Origin: Streptomyces finlayi
GTDB lineage: Bacteria > Actinomycetota > Actinomycetes > Streptomycetales > Streptomycetaceae
Direction of reading: 5' to 3'
Length of the DNA stretch: 64,000 nucleotides
Assembly (NCBI RefSeq): GCF_014216315.1
Contig: NZ_CP045702.1
Location: 7,254,001 to 7,318,000, forward strand
Made by a program: the position numbers and the translations under genes
Part shown: piece by piece, positions 34,479 to 43,215 of the stretch
Numbering within the stretch: the first letter of the stretch is position 1
Layout: every line of letters starts with the position of its first letter
Notes under the pieces: generated by a model
What the model was told of the DNA's origin: nothing
What the model saw: the letters and a program-made list of their open reading frames with translations, nothing else
The model's database searches: none

Positions 34479-36407
34479 TCAGTCCTTCGACACCGTCCAG
34501 CCCACCGCCTCGATCCGCCGCGCGTCGCTCGGCCGGGACTCGTTGAAGACCGTGCGGTCGCCGTCCTCGACGCGGATGGAGTCCACGTACACACCGCGTC
34601 CCACGTACAACCGGTCCGTGCTGTACCGCCAGCGCAGCCGTACGTCCCTCCCGCGCCAGGCCGACAGGTCCGCGTCGAGGCGGTGCCAGACGCGGCCCGA
34701 CCAGCCGGACGCCGAACCCGTGGGGTGCGGCACGGGCCGGGTGTCCTGTGCGCCGTCCGTGCGCAGCGTCGTGAACGGCACCGGCTGCCAGCTCGTCCCC
34801 GCGTCCGTCGAGGCCTCCAGGTGCACCCCGTCGGACCCTGGCTCCGTGTCCCACCACAGTGCGCAGGTCAGCCGGGCCCGTCCGGAGGCCGGGTGCAGGG
34901 CCGGCAGGGACAGCGTGGCGGTCGTGCTGCTCGCCATCCCCGAGAACCAGGCCGTGCGTCCCGCCGCGGGAGTGACGGCGACGGCCCGCGCCATCTGGTT
35001 CGCCGTGGCCACCCGCGGCGCACTGCCGGAGCGCCAACTGCGGACCGGATGGACCGAGTTGCCGAGGACGATCAGGAAGGAGTCCGTCGTCGGGTCCAGG
35101 ACCAGGCTGGTCCCGGTGAATCCGGTGTGGCCGGCGCTGCGGGGTGTGGCCATCGCGCCCATGTACCAGTGCTGGTAGAGCTCGAAGCCGAGACCGTGCT
35201 CATCGCCAGGGAACGCGATGTTGAAGTCGGTGAACAGCAGCCCGACGGAGTCGTCGGACAGGATGCGGGTCCTGCCGTAGACGCCGCCGTTGAGCAGCGT
35301 ACGGGCGAGGACCGCGAGGTCCCAGGCGCACGAGAAGACACCGGCGTGGCCTGCGACCCCGTCGAAGCTGAAGGCGTTCTCGTCGTGGACCTCGCCCCAG
35401 ACGAGGCCCCGCTCCAGGCCCGACCACGGGAGCCGGGCGTCCTCGGTGGCGGCGATCTTCGGCTTCCAGGCGGCGGGCGGGTTGTACCGGGTGCGGTGCA
35501 TCCCGAGCGGAGCGGTGATCTCGTCGCGGAGCAGCACATCCAGAGCGCGACCGGTGATCTCCTCGAGGACCAGCTGCAGTGAGATCAGGTTGAGGTCGGA
35601 GTACAGATACGCGCTGCCCGGCGCACTGGCCGGCACCTCCTTCCACAGCAGCCCCAGCCTGCCTTCCCGGGTCGGCTCCTTGTAGAGCGGAATCCAGGAA
35701 CGGAAACCCGAGGTGTGTGTGAGCAGCTGACGGATCGTGATGTCCTGCTTGCCGCCGCCCGCGAATGCCGGAAGGTACGAGGCGACGGCTGCTTCCAGCT
35801 CCAGTTCGCCCCGCTCGATCTGCTGCACCGCCAGCATCGAGGTGAACAGCTTCGAGACCGACGCCAGATCGAAGACCGTGTCCTCGGCCATCGCGATCTG
35901 CTGGTCCGCCGGGAACTCCACCCCGGTGTCGGACTTCTCGTCGTACGCCGCATAGCGCACCGCCTTGCCGATCGGCCGGTGCAGTGCCACCGTGCCGTTC
36001 CGCCCGGCGAGCAGCACCGCGCCCGCGTACCAGGGGTGCTTGGGGGAGTCGGCAAGGTACCTCTCGGCATCGGCGACGAGCTGGTCCAGGGGCTCCTGGA
36101 GCAGTCCGGCGCGCTCGGCCGACCCGCGGCGCAGTGTGGGCCGCCCCGAACCTGATCCCATGCCCGTACCGGCCTCCGCCCCTGTGTCCGACATCTGCCC
36201 GCCGGATGCGCCCGCTCTCCGCTGCGCGCCGACCGCCGTCCCCGCGAAGGGAATCGGTGCGAGGGCGAGTGCGCCGCCCAGAGCCAGTATCCCGCCGCCC
36301 AGCCTCCGGCGGCTGATTCCCGCGTCCGTCGCGTCCGCCGCGCCTGCTGTGCCCGTCGCGCCCGTCGTGCCCGTCGCGTTCTTTGTGTCCCTCGCGTCCT
36401 CGGTCAT
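34479..36407 (-). CDS. Secreted serine hydrolase (class C beta-lactamase family) with C-terminal beta-sandwich
   Basis: Protein of 642 residues. The Tat leader contains SRRRLGGGILALGGALALAP (about residues 34-55). The hydrolase domain (about 105-430) has the catalytic SVSK tetrad (LASVSKLFTSMLAVQQ) and the YSDLN motif, with HTGFTGTSLVLDP replacing the K[ST]G region. Such proteins cleave or transesterify D-amino-acid peptides, esters or beta-lactams. The C-terminal 190 residues include ARLTCALWWDTEPGSDGVHLEAS and GWSGRVWHRLDADLSAWRGR, a MAM/immune-inhibitor-like carbohydrate- or protein-binding sandwich. It is the first gene of the five-gene operon. ATG 36407 follows AGAGGG. Confidence 0.85.
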   Translation of the reverse strand: MTEDARDTKNATGTTGATGTAGAADATDAGISRRRLGGGILALGGALALAPIPFAGTAVGAQRRAGASGGQMSDTGAEAGTGMGSGSGRPTLRRGSAERAGLLQEPLDQLVADAERYLADSPKHPWYAGAVLLAGRNGTVALHRPIGKAVRYAAYDEKSDTGVEFPADQQIAMAEDTVFDLASVSKLFTSMLAVQQIERGELELEAAVASYLPAFAGGGKQDITIRQLLTHTSGFRSWIPLYKEPTREGRLGLLWKEVPASAPGSAYLYSDLNLISLQLVLEEITGRALDVLLRDEITAPLGMHRTRYNPPAAWKPKIAATEDARLPWSGLERGLVWGEVHDENAFSFDGVAGHAGVFSCAWDLAVLARTLLNGGVYGRTRILSDDSVGLLFTDFNIAFPGDEHGLGFELYQHWYMGAMATPRSAGHTGFTGTSLVLDPTTDSFLIVLGNSVHPVRSWRSGSAPRVATANQMARAVAVTPAAGRTAWFSGMASSTTATLSLPALHPASGRARLTCALWWDTEPGSDGVHLEASTDAGTSWQPVPFTTLRTDGAQDTRPVPHPTGSASGWSGRVWHRLDADLSAWRGRDVRLRWRYSTDRLYVGRGVYVDSIRVEDGDRTVFNESRPSDARRIEAVGWTVSKD

Positions 36408-36443
36408 CCGGAATCCCTCTCCCACCCTGTAGAAGCACGTGCG

Positions 36444-36458
36444 CGAAAGTAACTTTCG
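36444..36458 (-). promoter_or_regulatory. Palindromic operator before the polysaccharide operon
   Basis: CGAAAGTAACTTTCG is a perfect 15-bp palindrome 37 bp upstream of the serine-hydrolase start. It resembles the CGAAAC/GTTTCG half-sites of LacI-family glycan regulators (XlnR/BxlR type) in Streptomyces. The regulator gene is not visible here. Confidence 0.5.
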
Positions 36459-36544
36459 AAATCTCGTCCGGCAGTGAAACTTCCTGCCGCCGCAGAGATT
36501 ACTGTCACCGCTCGCGCCCCGTACGCCCCTGACGGAACAAAGAA

Positions 36545-36561
36545 TCTGACGTGACGTCAGA
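36545..36561 (+). promoter_or_regulatory. 17-bp palindromic operator before the nitronate monooxygenase-CoA ligase operon
   Basis: TCTGACGTGACGTCAGA is a perfect palindrome about a central G, 43 bp before ATG 36605. Its size and symmetry fit TetR- or GntR-family acyl-CoA regulators. The match to a named regulator is unproven. Confidence 0.5.
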
Positions 36562-36604
36562 AAACCTCTTCCCTCGCCCGCCCGGCTGCGGCATCCTGCC
36601 GCCC

Positions 36605-37714
36605 ATGGAGACGGAGCTGAGCAGGAACCTGGGGATCGAGCACGCCATCTTCGGCTTCACGCCGTTCCCCGCAGTGGCCGCGGCCATCAGCAGAGCGGGC
36701 GGACTCGGTGTACTCGGAGCGGTGCGCTACACCGCCCCCGACGACCTGGCGCGCGATCTCGACTGGATGACAGACCATGTGGACGGCAAGCCGTACGGCC
36801 TCGACGTCGTCATGCCGGCCAGGAAAGTGGAGGGGGTGACGGAGGCCGACGTCGAAGCGATGATCCCCGAGGGGCACCGCCGCTTCGTGCAGGAGACCCT
36901 GGCCAGACACGGAGTCCCCGAACTGGCCGAGGGCGAGGCGTCCGGCTGGCGTATCACCGGCTGGATGGAGGAAGTGGCCCGCGGTCAGCTCGACGTGGCC
37001 TTCGACCACCCGATCGCACTCCTCGCCAACGCCCTCGGCTCACCTCCCGCCGACGTCATCGCACGTGCCCATGCCCAGGGCGTCCTCGTCGCCGCCCTCG
37101 CGGGAAGCGCCAAGCACGCCCGTCGGCACGCCGAGGCGGGCATCGACATCATCGTCGCCCAGGGATACGAGGCGGGCGGCCACACGGGCGAGATCGCCTC
37201 CATGGTGCTCGTCCCCGAGGTCGTCGACGCCGTCGGCCCCCTTCCCGTACTCGCCGCCGGAGGCATCGGCAGCGGCGGACAGGTGGCCGCCGGGCTCGCC
37301 CTCGGCGCCCAGGGCGTCTGGCTGGGCTCCCTCTGGCTCACCACCGAGGAGGCCGACCTCCACTCCCGCGCACTGACCCGCAAACTCCTCGCAGCCGGCT
37401 CCGGCGACACCGTCCGCTCCCGGGCCCTCACCGGAAAACCCGCACGCCAGTTGCGTACCGAATGGACCGACGCCTGGGACGACCAGGCAGGACCCGGCAC
37501 CCTGCCCATGCCGCTCCAGGGCCTCCTGGTCGCCGACGCCGTGTCGAGAATCCAGAAGTACGAGATCGGCTCACTGCTCGGCACACCGGTCGGCCAGATC
37601 GTCGGATCGATGGACACCGAGCGGAGCGTCCAGGCCGTCTTCGACGATCTGACCCGCGGTTTCGAACGCGCCGTGGACCGCGTCAACCGCATCGCCGGAA
37701 GGAGCGCCCCGTGA
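36605..37714 (+). CDS. FMN-dependent nitronate monooxygenase/2-nitropropane dioxygenase-like oxidoreductase
   Basis: Protein of 369 residues with an IMP-dehydrogenase-like TIM barrel. Features are GFTPFPAVAAAISRAGGLGVLG (FMN region), VAQGYEAGGHTGEIASMVLVPEV (phosphate-binding and active-site His) and VLAAGGIGSGGQVAAGLALGAQGVWLGSLWL. The family oxidises alkyl nitronates or acts as an NAD(P)H:quinone or enoyl-reductase-like enzyme. ATG 36605 lacks a strong ribosome site, and an upstream GTG at 36551 would start inside the operator, so I prefer 36605. Its stop overlaps the CoA ligase start as GTGA. The pairing with a ligase suggests an acyl-CoA substrate. Confidence 0.82.
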   Translation: METELSRNLGIEHAIFGFTPFPAVAAAISRAGGLGVLGAVRYTAPDDLARDLDWMTDHVDGKPYGLDVVMPARKVEGVTEADVEAMIPEGHRRFVQETLARHGVPELAEGEASGWRITGWMEEVARGQLDVAFDHPIALLANALGSPPADVIARAHAQGVLVAALAGSAKHARRHAEAGIDIIVAQGYEAGGHTGEIASMVLVPEVVDAVGPLPVLAAGGIGSGGQVAAGLALGAQGVWLGSLWLTTEEADLHSRALTRKLLAAGSGDTVRSRALTGKPARQLRTEWTDAWDDQAGPGTLPMPLQGLLVADAVSRIQKYEIGSLLGTPVGQIVGSMDTERSVQAVFDDLTRGFERAVDRVNRIAGRSAP

Positions 37715-39261
37715 ACCAGACCCCCAACGGCTTCTGGGCCCAGGCCACGGACGACCCCGGCCGTACGGTCCTCGTCGCGCCCGGCGGCGAACGGTGGACC
37801 GCGGGCCGCCTGCACGCCGCCGCCAACCGGATGGTGCACGGGCTGCGCGCGGCCGGGCTGCGCCGGGGCGACGCCTTCGCCGCGGTGCTGCCCAACGGCG
37901 CCGAGTTCTTCACCGCCTACCTGGCCGCCACCCAGGCCGGCTTCTACCTCGTCCCCGTCAACCACCACCTCGTCGGCGCGGAGATCGCCTGGATCGTCTC
38001 CGACTCCGGGGCGAAGGTCCTCATCGCCCACGAGCGCTTCGCCGCCGCCGCGTCCGCCGCCGCCGACGAGGCCGGACTCCCGGCGAGCCACCGCTTCGCC
38101 GTCGGCGGCCCCGACGGATTCCGCCCGTACGACGAACTGCTCGACGGACAGCCGGACACCCCGCCCGACGACCGCACCCTGGGCTGGGTCATGAACTACA
38201 CCTCCGGCACCACGGGCCGCCCGCGCGGCATCCGCAGACCGCTCGCCGGCAGGCTCCCCGAGGAGAGCCATCTCGGCGGCTTCCTCGCCATCTTCGGTAT
38301 CAGGCCCTTCGACGACAACGTCCACCTGGTCTGCTCACCGCTCTACCACACGGCCGTGCTCCAGTTCGCGGGCGCTTCCCTGCACATCGGCCACCCACTC
38401 GTCCTGATGGACAAGTGGGCCCCGAAGGAGATGCTGCGCGCCATCGACGCCCACCGCTGCACCCACACCCACATGGTCCCGACCCAGTTCCACCGGCTGC
38501 TCGCCCTCCCCGCCGAGGTGCGGGAGCGGTACGACGTGTCGTCGATGCGGCACGCCATCCATGGCGCGGCCCCCTGCCCCGATCACGTCAAGCGCGCCAT
38601 GATCGGCTGGTGGGGCCGGTGCGTCGAGGAGTACTACGCGGCGAGCGAGGGCGGTGGCGCGTTCGCCACGGCCGAGGAGTGGCTGAAGAAGCCGGGCACG
38701 GTAGGCAGGGCCTGGCCCATCAGCGAGCTCGCCGTCTTCGACGACGACGCCAACCGCCTTCCGGCGGGCGAACTCGGCACGGTCTACATGAAGATGAGCA
38801 CGGGCGGCTTCAGCTACCACAGGGACGAGACCAAGACCGCGAAGAACCGCATCGGCGACTTCTTCACCGTCGGCGACCTCGGCATCCTCGACGAGGACGG
38901 CTACCTCTTCCTCCGCGACCGCAAGATCGACATGATCATCTCGGGCGGAGTCAACATCTATCCGGCGGAGATCGAGGCGGCCCTCCTCACCCACCCGGCC
39001 GTCGCCGACGCGGCGGCCTTCGGCATCCCGCACACCGACTGGGGCGAGGAGGTCAAGGCGGTCGTCGAGCCGGCCGAGGGACAGGAACCCGGCGACGCAC
39101 TCGCCGCCGAGATCCTCAGCCACTGCGAAGGGCAGCTCGCCGGATACAAGCGCCCCAGGAGCATCGACTTCATCACGGCGATGCCCCGCGACCCCAACGG
39201 GAAGCTCTACAAGCGCCGCCTGCGCGAGCCGTACTGGGAGGGGCACGCACGCGCCATGTGA
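37711..39261 (+). CDS. Acyl-CoA synthetase (AMP-binding, FadD family)
   Basis: ATP-dependent ligase of 516 residues that adenylates a carboxylic acid and then forms its CoA thioester. The A3/P-loop is NYTSGTTGRPRG (about residues 161-172). Other features are the A5-like YYAASEGGGAF, the A7-A8 hinge GDLGILDEDGYLFLRDRKIDMIISGGVNIYPAEIE, and the catalytic A10 Lys in PRDPNGKLYKRRL. GTG 37711 follows GGAAGGAG and overlaps the previous stop. It resembles actinobacterial FadD-type enzymes acting on medium, aromatic or isoprenoid acids. A terminator hairpin follows the stop. Confidence 0.88.
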   Translation: MNQTPNGFWAQATDDPGRTVLVAPGGERWTAGRLHAAANRMVHGLRAAGLRRGDAFAAVLPNGAEFFTAYLAATQAGFYLVPVNHHLVGAEIAWIVSDSGAKVLIAHERFAAAASAAADEAGLPASHRFAVGGPDGFRPYDELLDGQPDTPPDDRTLGWVMNYTSGTTGRPRGIRRPLAGRLPEESHLGGFLAIFGIRPFDDNVHLVCSPLYHTAVLQFAGASLHIGHPLVLMDKWAPKEMLRAIDAHRCTHTHMVPTQFHRLLALPAEVRERYDVSSMRHAIHGAAPCPDHVKRAMIGWWGRCVEEYYAASEGGGAFATAEEWLKKPGTVGRAWPISELAVFDDDANRLPAGELGTVYMKMSTGGFSYHRDETKTAKNRIGDFFTVGDLGILDEDGYLFLRDRKIDMIISGGVNIYPAEIEAALLTHPAVADAAAFGIPHTDWGEEVKAVVEPAEGQEPGDALAAEILSHCEGQLAGYKRPRSIDFITAMPRDPNGKLYKRRLREPYWEGHARAM

Positions 39262-39280
39262 ACTCCTCGTCGGACCGGGT

Positions 39281-39310
39281 GCCCGCCCGGCGCTCCGGTG
39301 CCGGGCGGGC
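39281..39310. terminator. Terminator-like hairpin
   Basis: GCCCGCCCGGC (39281-39291) pairs with GCCGGGCGGGC (39300-39310) over an 8-nt loop, 20 nt after the ligase stop and just before the convergent acylase remnant. Confidence 0.75.
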
Positions 39311-39329
39311 CGCAGGCGAGCACCGGATC

Positions 39330-40055
39330 CGAAGGGCTACCGGCCCCTCACGCACCCGCACCACCCGCAGGTCGGGCGAGCGTGCGCCACCCGGGCACGC
39401 ACTGCCGTCCCAGCCGACCGTCTGGATGCAGCTGGAGCCGGCCGACACCTCCGTGTAACCGCCGTTCGCCGGGTTCCACACGGGCTCGATCTTGTTCCAG
39501 ATGCCCAGCGACTCCGTACCGCCGCCGACCGGAACGCGCTTCCCGTTCCGTACGACAGACTGGTGCCCGCCGAGCGGGGGGTCCAGCGCGATTCCGGCGG
39601 CCCGCAGCTCCTTCACCGCGTCGGCGAGGGCCGCGGTGACGCCCGGCGCCGAGGTGTTCAGGGTGTGCGGTGTGCGGACCGGGTCGGCGGCCGAGAAGGG
39701 CACGTTCCAGAGCTGGGCCGCGGGTACGGACGCCGCCTTGCGCCAGAGACGGTCGAACAGCAACGCGCCCCGGCTGCGGTGTCCACGCTCCGGTCCCAGT
39801 CCCGCGCCAGGTCGTCGGTGATGCGCGGCAGCACCTGCGACTGGGAGAAGAACGAGTGCCCCGAGGAGTCGGCGGCGACCGTGTTCACCCAGGGCAGGCC
39901 CTGCGTACGGCGCAACAAGGACTCGATCCCGGCGGTACCGCGCGCCCTGCTGAAGCCGAGGGCCGTGTCGGACGCGCGCAGGTTCGTCGCGTTGGGGTCG
40001 TTCAGCGCGTACGCGGATGCGGTCGTCCACGGCAGCGGCAGCCCCGGGCCGAAAC
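39330..40055 (-). pseudogene. Penicillin acylase-family remnant, truncated and frameshifted
   Basis: One frame reads FGPGLPLPWTTASAYALNDP, then LRASDTALGFSRARGTAGIE and GLPWVNTVAADSSGHSFFSQSQVLPRITDDLA. Near 39775-39785 one base is missing and the next frame reads ALLFDRLWRKAASVPAAQLWNVPFSAAD and continues through GGTESLGIWNKIEPVWNPANGGYTEV. These are the middle and end of the beta chain of an Ntn-hydrolase acylase (aculeacin/AHL acylase type). The signal peptide, alpha chain and N-terminal catalytic Ser are missing. Near GWDGSACPG a further stretch of about 45 residues before SPDLRVVRVRE seems deleted, and the final stop is out of frame. The intact enzyme would hydrolyse amide-linked acyl chains outside the cell. 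Confidence 0.78.
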
Positions 40056-40187
40056 GCGGTTGCCCAGGGCGTCCGGGCAGCCATGCGCCACTCAGCCAGC
40101 CCATACATGTACCTGTCAACCGTCTGGTCGGTATCCCAGGCATCCCGTTCACTTGACCACCGGCGCGCGGCAGCCCAGGATCACGCC

Positions 40188-41732
40188 ATGACAGGTGTAC
40201 GCAGCAGCACAGTCGACGGCGTCGTGACCCGCAGTGCACGGCGCACCCCCGAACGCACCGCCGTACGGTACGCGGACCGGAGCTGGACCTATGCGGCACT
40301 GGACACGGCGATCAGCACCGCCGCCGCCGTCCTCACCGGCGAACACGGCCTGCGCCCGGGTGACCGCGTCGCCGCGTACGCGCACAACTCCGACCTCTGC
40401 CTGATCGGCTACCTCGCCTGTGCGCGGGCCGGGCTCGTACACGTCCCCGTCAACCAGAACCTCACCGGTGACGACCTGACGTACATCCTCGACCAGTCAG
40501 GCAGCGCGCTGGTCCTGACCGACCCGGACCTCGCCGAGCGGCTCCCGGCCGCCCGCCCCGTACGCGCGCTGCGCGACGCACCGGACTCGCTCCTGGACCG
40601 GCTGAGTACGCCCCTTCCGTTCACGCCCGAGCGGGAGCCCGTCGCCGACGACCTGGTCCAGCTGCTCTACACCTCGGGCACCACCGCCCTGCCCAAGGGG
40701 GCGATGATGACGCACGGCGCGCTGGTACACGAGTACATGAGTGCCGTCACCGCTCTCGGACTCGCCGCCACGGACCGGCCGGTGCACTCGCTGCCGCTCT
40801 ACCACTCGGCGCAGATGCACGTGTTCCTGCTGCCGTACCTCGCCGTCGGCGCCGAGAACATCATCCTCGACGCCCCGGACGCGGGCCGGATCTTCGACCT
40901 GGTGGAGGCCGGGCAGGCGGACAGCCTCTTCGCCCCGCCCACCGTCTGGATCGGCCTGGCCAACCGCCCGGACTTCGCCACCCGCGACCTCGGCGCACTC
41001 CGCAAGGCGTACTACGGGGCCTCGATCATGCCGGTGCCCGTCCTGGAGCGGCTCAGGGAACGGCTGCCCGGCCTCGCGTTCTACAACTGCTTCGGCCAGA
41101 GCGAGATCGGCCCGCTCGCCACCGTCCTCGGCCCCGACGAACACGAGGGGCGGATGGACTCCTGCGGCAGGCCGGTGCTCTTCGTCGAGGCGCGGGTGGT
41201 CGACGAGGACGGCAAGGAGGTCCCCGACGGGACGGCGGGCGAGGTCGTCTACCGCTCCCCGCAGCTGTGCCAGGGCTACTGGGACAAGCCGGAGGAGACC
41301 GCGGAGGCGTTCCGCGACGGCTGGTTCCACTCCGGCGACCTCGCGGTGCGCGACACCGAGGGCTTTTACACGGTCGTCGACCGGGTGAAGGACGTCATCA
41401 ACTCCGGCGGGGTGCTGGTCGCCTCCCGACAGGTCGAGGACGCGCTCTACACCCATCCCGCCGTCGCCGAGGCGGCGGTCGTCGGGCTGCCCGACGACCG
41501 TTGGATCGAGGCCGTCACCGCCGTCGTCGTCCTGCGGGGCGAGGCGACCGAGGGCGAACTGATCGCCCACGCCCGCGAGAAGCTCGCCCACTTCAAGGCC
41601 CCGAAGAAGGTCCTGTTCGTGGACGAGCTCCCGCGCAACGCCAGCGGAAAGATCCTCAAGAGGGCACTGCGCGACCGGTTCACCGGAGAAACCGGAGAAA
41701 CCGGAGAAACCGGAGAAACCGGCGTCGTCTAG
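40188..41732 (+). CDS. Acyl-CoA synthetase (AMP-binding, FadD family)
   Basis: Ligase of 514 residues with a full set of motifs: LYTSGTTALPKGAMMTH (ATP loop), YNCFGQSEIGPLAT (A5), GDLAVRDTEGFYTVVDRVKDVINSGGVLVASRQVE (A7-A8) and the A10 Lys in PRNASGKILKRALRD. It resembles the FadD13/long-chain and branched-acid group. The C-terminus ends in a low-complexity GETGETGETGETGVV encoded by four 9-bp repeats, not seen in the other ligases here. ATG 40188 is chosen because longer frames read back into the acylase remnant; no good ribosome site is visible. It converges with paaK. Confidence 0.87.
   Translation: MTGVRSSTVDGVVTRSARRTPERTAVRYADRSWTYAALDTAISTAAAVLTGEHGLRPGDRVAAYAHNSDLCLIGYLACARAGLVHVPVNQNLTGDDLTYILDQSGSALVLTDPDLAERLPAARPVRALRDAPDSLLDRLSTPLPFTPEREPVADDLVQLLYTSGTTALPKGAMMTHGALVHEYMSAVTALGLAATDRPVHSLPLYHSAQMHVFLLPYLAVGAENIILDAPDAGRIFDLVEAGQADSLFAPPTVWIGLANRPDFATRDLGALRKAYYGASIMPVPVLERLRERLPGLAFYNCFGQSEIGPLATVLGPDEHEGRMDSCGRPVLFVEARVVDEDGKEVPDGTAGEVVYRSPQLCQGYWDKPEETAEAFRDGWFHSGDLAVRDTEGFYTVVDRVKDVINSGGVLVASRQVEDALYTHPAVAEAAVVGLPDDRWIEAVTAVVVLRGEATEGELIAHAREKLAHFKAPKKVLFVDELPRNASGKILKRALRDRFTGETGETGETGETGVV
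41682..41717 (+). repeat. Four exact 9-bp tandem repeats in the end of a CoA ligase gene
   Basis: ACCGGAGAA is repeated four times without change, coding for the (G/T-G-E)n tail. The next unit is a partial, ACCGGCGTC. The repeat keeps the frame whatever its copy number, so it can change the tail length without inactivating the enzyme. Confidence 0.9.
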
Positions 41733-41830
41733 GCCGCGTCCGGCACCGATCCGTTCGCTCCGATCACCCTGCTGGACGTTGCGGCACCGGGAGAACCGGA
41801 CCTTCTGGGGCGAGCCCCGCCCCGATCACA

Positions 41831-43111
41831 TCACCGCTCGTCCACGATCCGCTTCAGCTTGCCCACGGACCGTTCCAGCGACTCGGGTTCGACGATCTCG
41901 ACCCCGACGGACACCCCGATGCCGTCCTTCACCGCCGCCGCGATCGCCGCCGCGGCGGCCGTCCGCTGCTCCGGACCCGCGCCGGGCCGCGCCTCCGCAC
42001 GGACCGTCAGCGCGTCCAGCCGCCCCTCACGGGTCAGCCGCAACTGGAAATGGGGCGCCACCGAAGGCGTACGCAGCACGATCTCCTCGATCTGCGTCGG
42101 GAAGAGGTTCACCCCGCGCAGGATCACCATGTCGTCGCTGCGCCCGGTGACCTTCTCCATGCGCCGGAAGACCCGTGCGGTGCCCGGCAGCAAGCGCGTC
42201 AGATCCCGCGTCCGGTAGCGGATCACCGGCATGGCCTCCTTGGTGAGCGAGGTGAAGACCAGTTCGCCCTCCTCGCCGTCCGGCAGCACCTCACCGGTGA
42301 ACGGGTCGACGACCTCCGGGAAGAAGTGGTCCTCCCAGATGTGGAGCCCGTCCTTGGTCTCCACGCACTCCTGAGCGACCCCGGGGCCCATCACCTCGGA
42401 CAGCCCGTATATGTCGACGGCGTCGATCGCGAAGCGGTCCTCGATCTCGCGGCGCATGGCCTCCGTCCACGGCTCGGCGCCGAAGATACCGATCTTCAGC
42501 GACGTCGTACGCGGGTCGACGCCCTGCCGCTCGAACTCGTCGAGGAGCGTCAGCATGTACGACGGCGTGATCATGATGATCTCCGGCCGGAAGTCCTGGA
42601 TCAGCTGAACCTGGCGGGCCGTCATCCCGCCGGACGCGGGGATCACCGTGCAGCCGAGGCGCTCCGCCCCGTAGTGCGCACCGAGTCCGCCGGTGAACAG
42701 GCCGTAGCCGTACGCCACATGCACCTTGTGGCCGGGCCGGCCCCCGGCGGCCCTGATCGAGCGGGCGACCACATCCGCCCAGGTGTCCAGATCCCGTTCG
42801 GTGTACCCCACGACCGTGGGCCGTCCGGTGGTTCCGCTGGAGGCGTGGATGCGCCGCACCTGGTTCTCGGGCACGGCGAACATGCCGAAAGGGTAGTGGT
42901 CGCGAAGATCGGCCTTGGCGGTGAAGGGGAAGCGGGCGAGGTCGGCGAGCGTACGGCAGTCCTCGGGGCGCAGGCCCGCCCTGTCGAAGGCGTCCCGGTA
43001 GAAGCCGACGTTGTCGTACGCATGGCGCAGCGTCGTCCTGAGCCGCTCGAGCTGCAACGCCTCCAGCTCGTCGCGGCCGAGTCGTTCCGAGGCGTCCAGC
43101 AGTGCCGACAT
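41831..43111 (-). CDS. paaK: Phenylacetate-CoA ligase
   Basis: About 426 residues, of the short PaaK type within the ANL superfamily. It activates phenylacetate (or a related aromatic acid) to its CoA thioester. Signatures are YDNVGFYRDAFDRAGL at the start, HASSGTTGRPTVVGYTERDL (P-loop), IYGLSEVMGPGVAQECVE, ELVFTSLTKEAMPVIRYRTRDL, and GRSDDMVILRGVNLFPTQIEEIVLR before the C-terminal lid (SVGKLKRIVDER). The start is ATG 43111 with GGGAGGATC upstream and a palindromic operator 23 bp further. The paaABCDE oxygenase genes are not in the window, so the pathway continuation lies elsewhere or the acid differs. Confidence 0.92.
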   Translation of the reverse strand: MSALLDASERLGRDELEALQLERLRTTLRHAYDNVGFYRDAFDRAGLRPEDCRTLADLARFPFTAKADLRDHYPFGMFAVPENQVRRIHASSGTTGRPTVVGYTERDLDTWADVVARSIRAAGGRPGHKVHVAYGYGLFTGGLGAHYGAERLGCTVIPASGGMTARQVQLIQDFRPEIIMITPSYMLTLLDEFERQGVDPRTTSLKIGIFGAEPWTEAMRREIEDRFAIDAVDIYGLSEVMGPGVAQECVETKDGLHIWEDHFFPEVVDPFTGEVLPDGEEGELVFTSLTKEAMPVIRYRTRDLTRLLPGTARVFRRMEKVTGRSDDMVILRGVNLFPTQIEEIVLRTPSVAPHFQLRLTREGRLDALTVRAEARPGAGPEQRTAAAAAIAAAVKDGIGVSVGVEIVEPESLERSVGKLKRIVDER

Positions 43112-43133
43112 GCGCGTGATCCTCCCGAACGGG

Positions 43134-43151
43134 CGACCGATCATTCGGTCG
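43134..43151 (-). promoter_or_regulatory. TetR-type operator before paaK
   Basis: CGACCGA-TCAT-TCGGTCG forms 7-bp arms around a 4-nt spacer, 23 bp upstream of the paaK start. Such ACCGA...TCGGT palindromes are typical of TetR-family (PaaR-like) repressors that sense phenylacetyl-CoA. Identification by regulator name is inference. Confidence 0.5.
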
Positions 43152-43215
43152 ATCTTCCTGGGAGCAGTAATGCAGGCGGCCGCGGGAGATGGCAAGGCCC
43201 TGGTGCGGCTCGTCG

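Noticed and set aside
36551..36604. Extended GTG start for the nitronate monooxygenase-like gene
   Set aside because: It begins inside the palindromic operator, has no ribosome site, and adds a tail unlike the family N-terminus.
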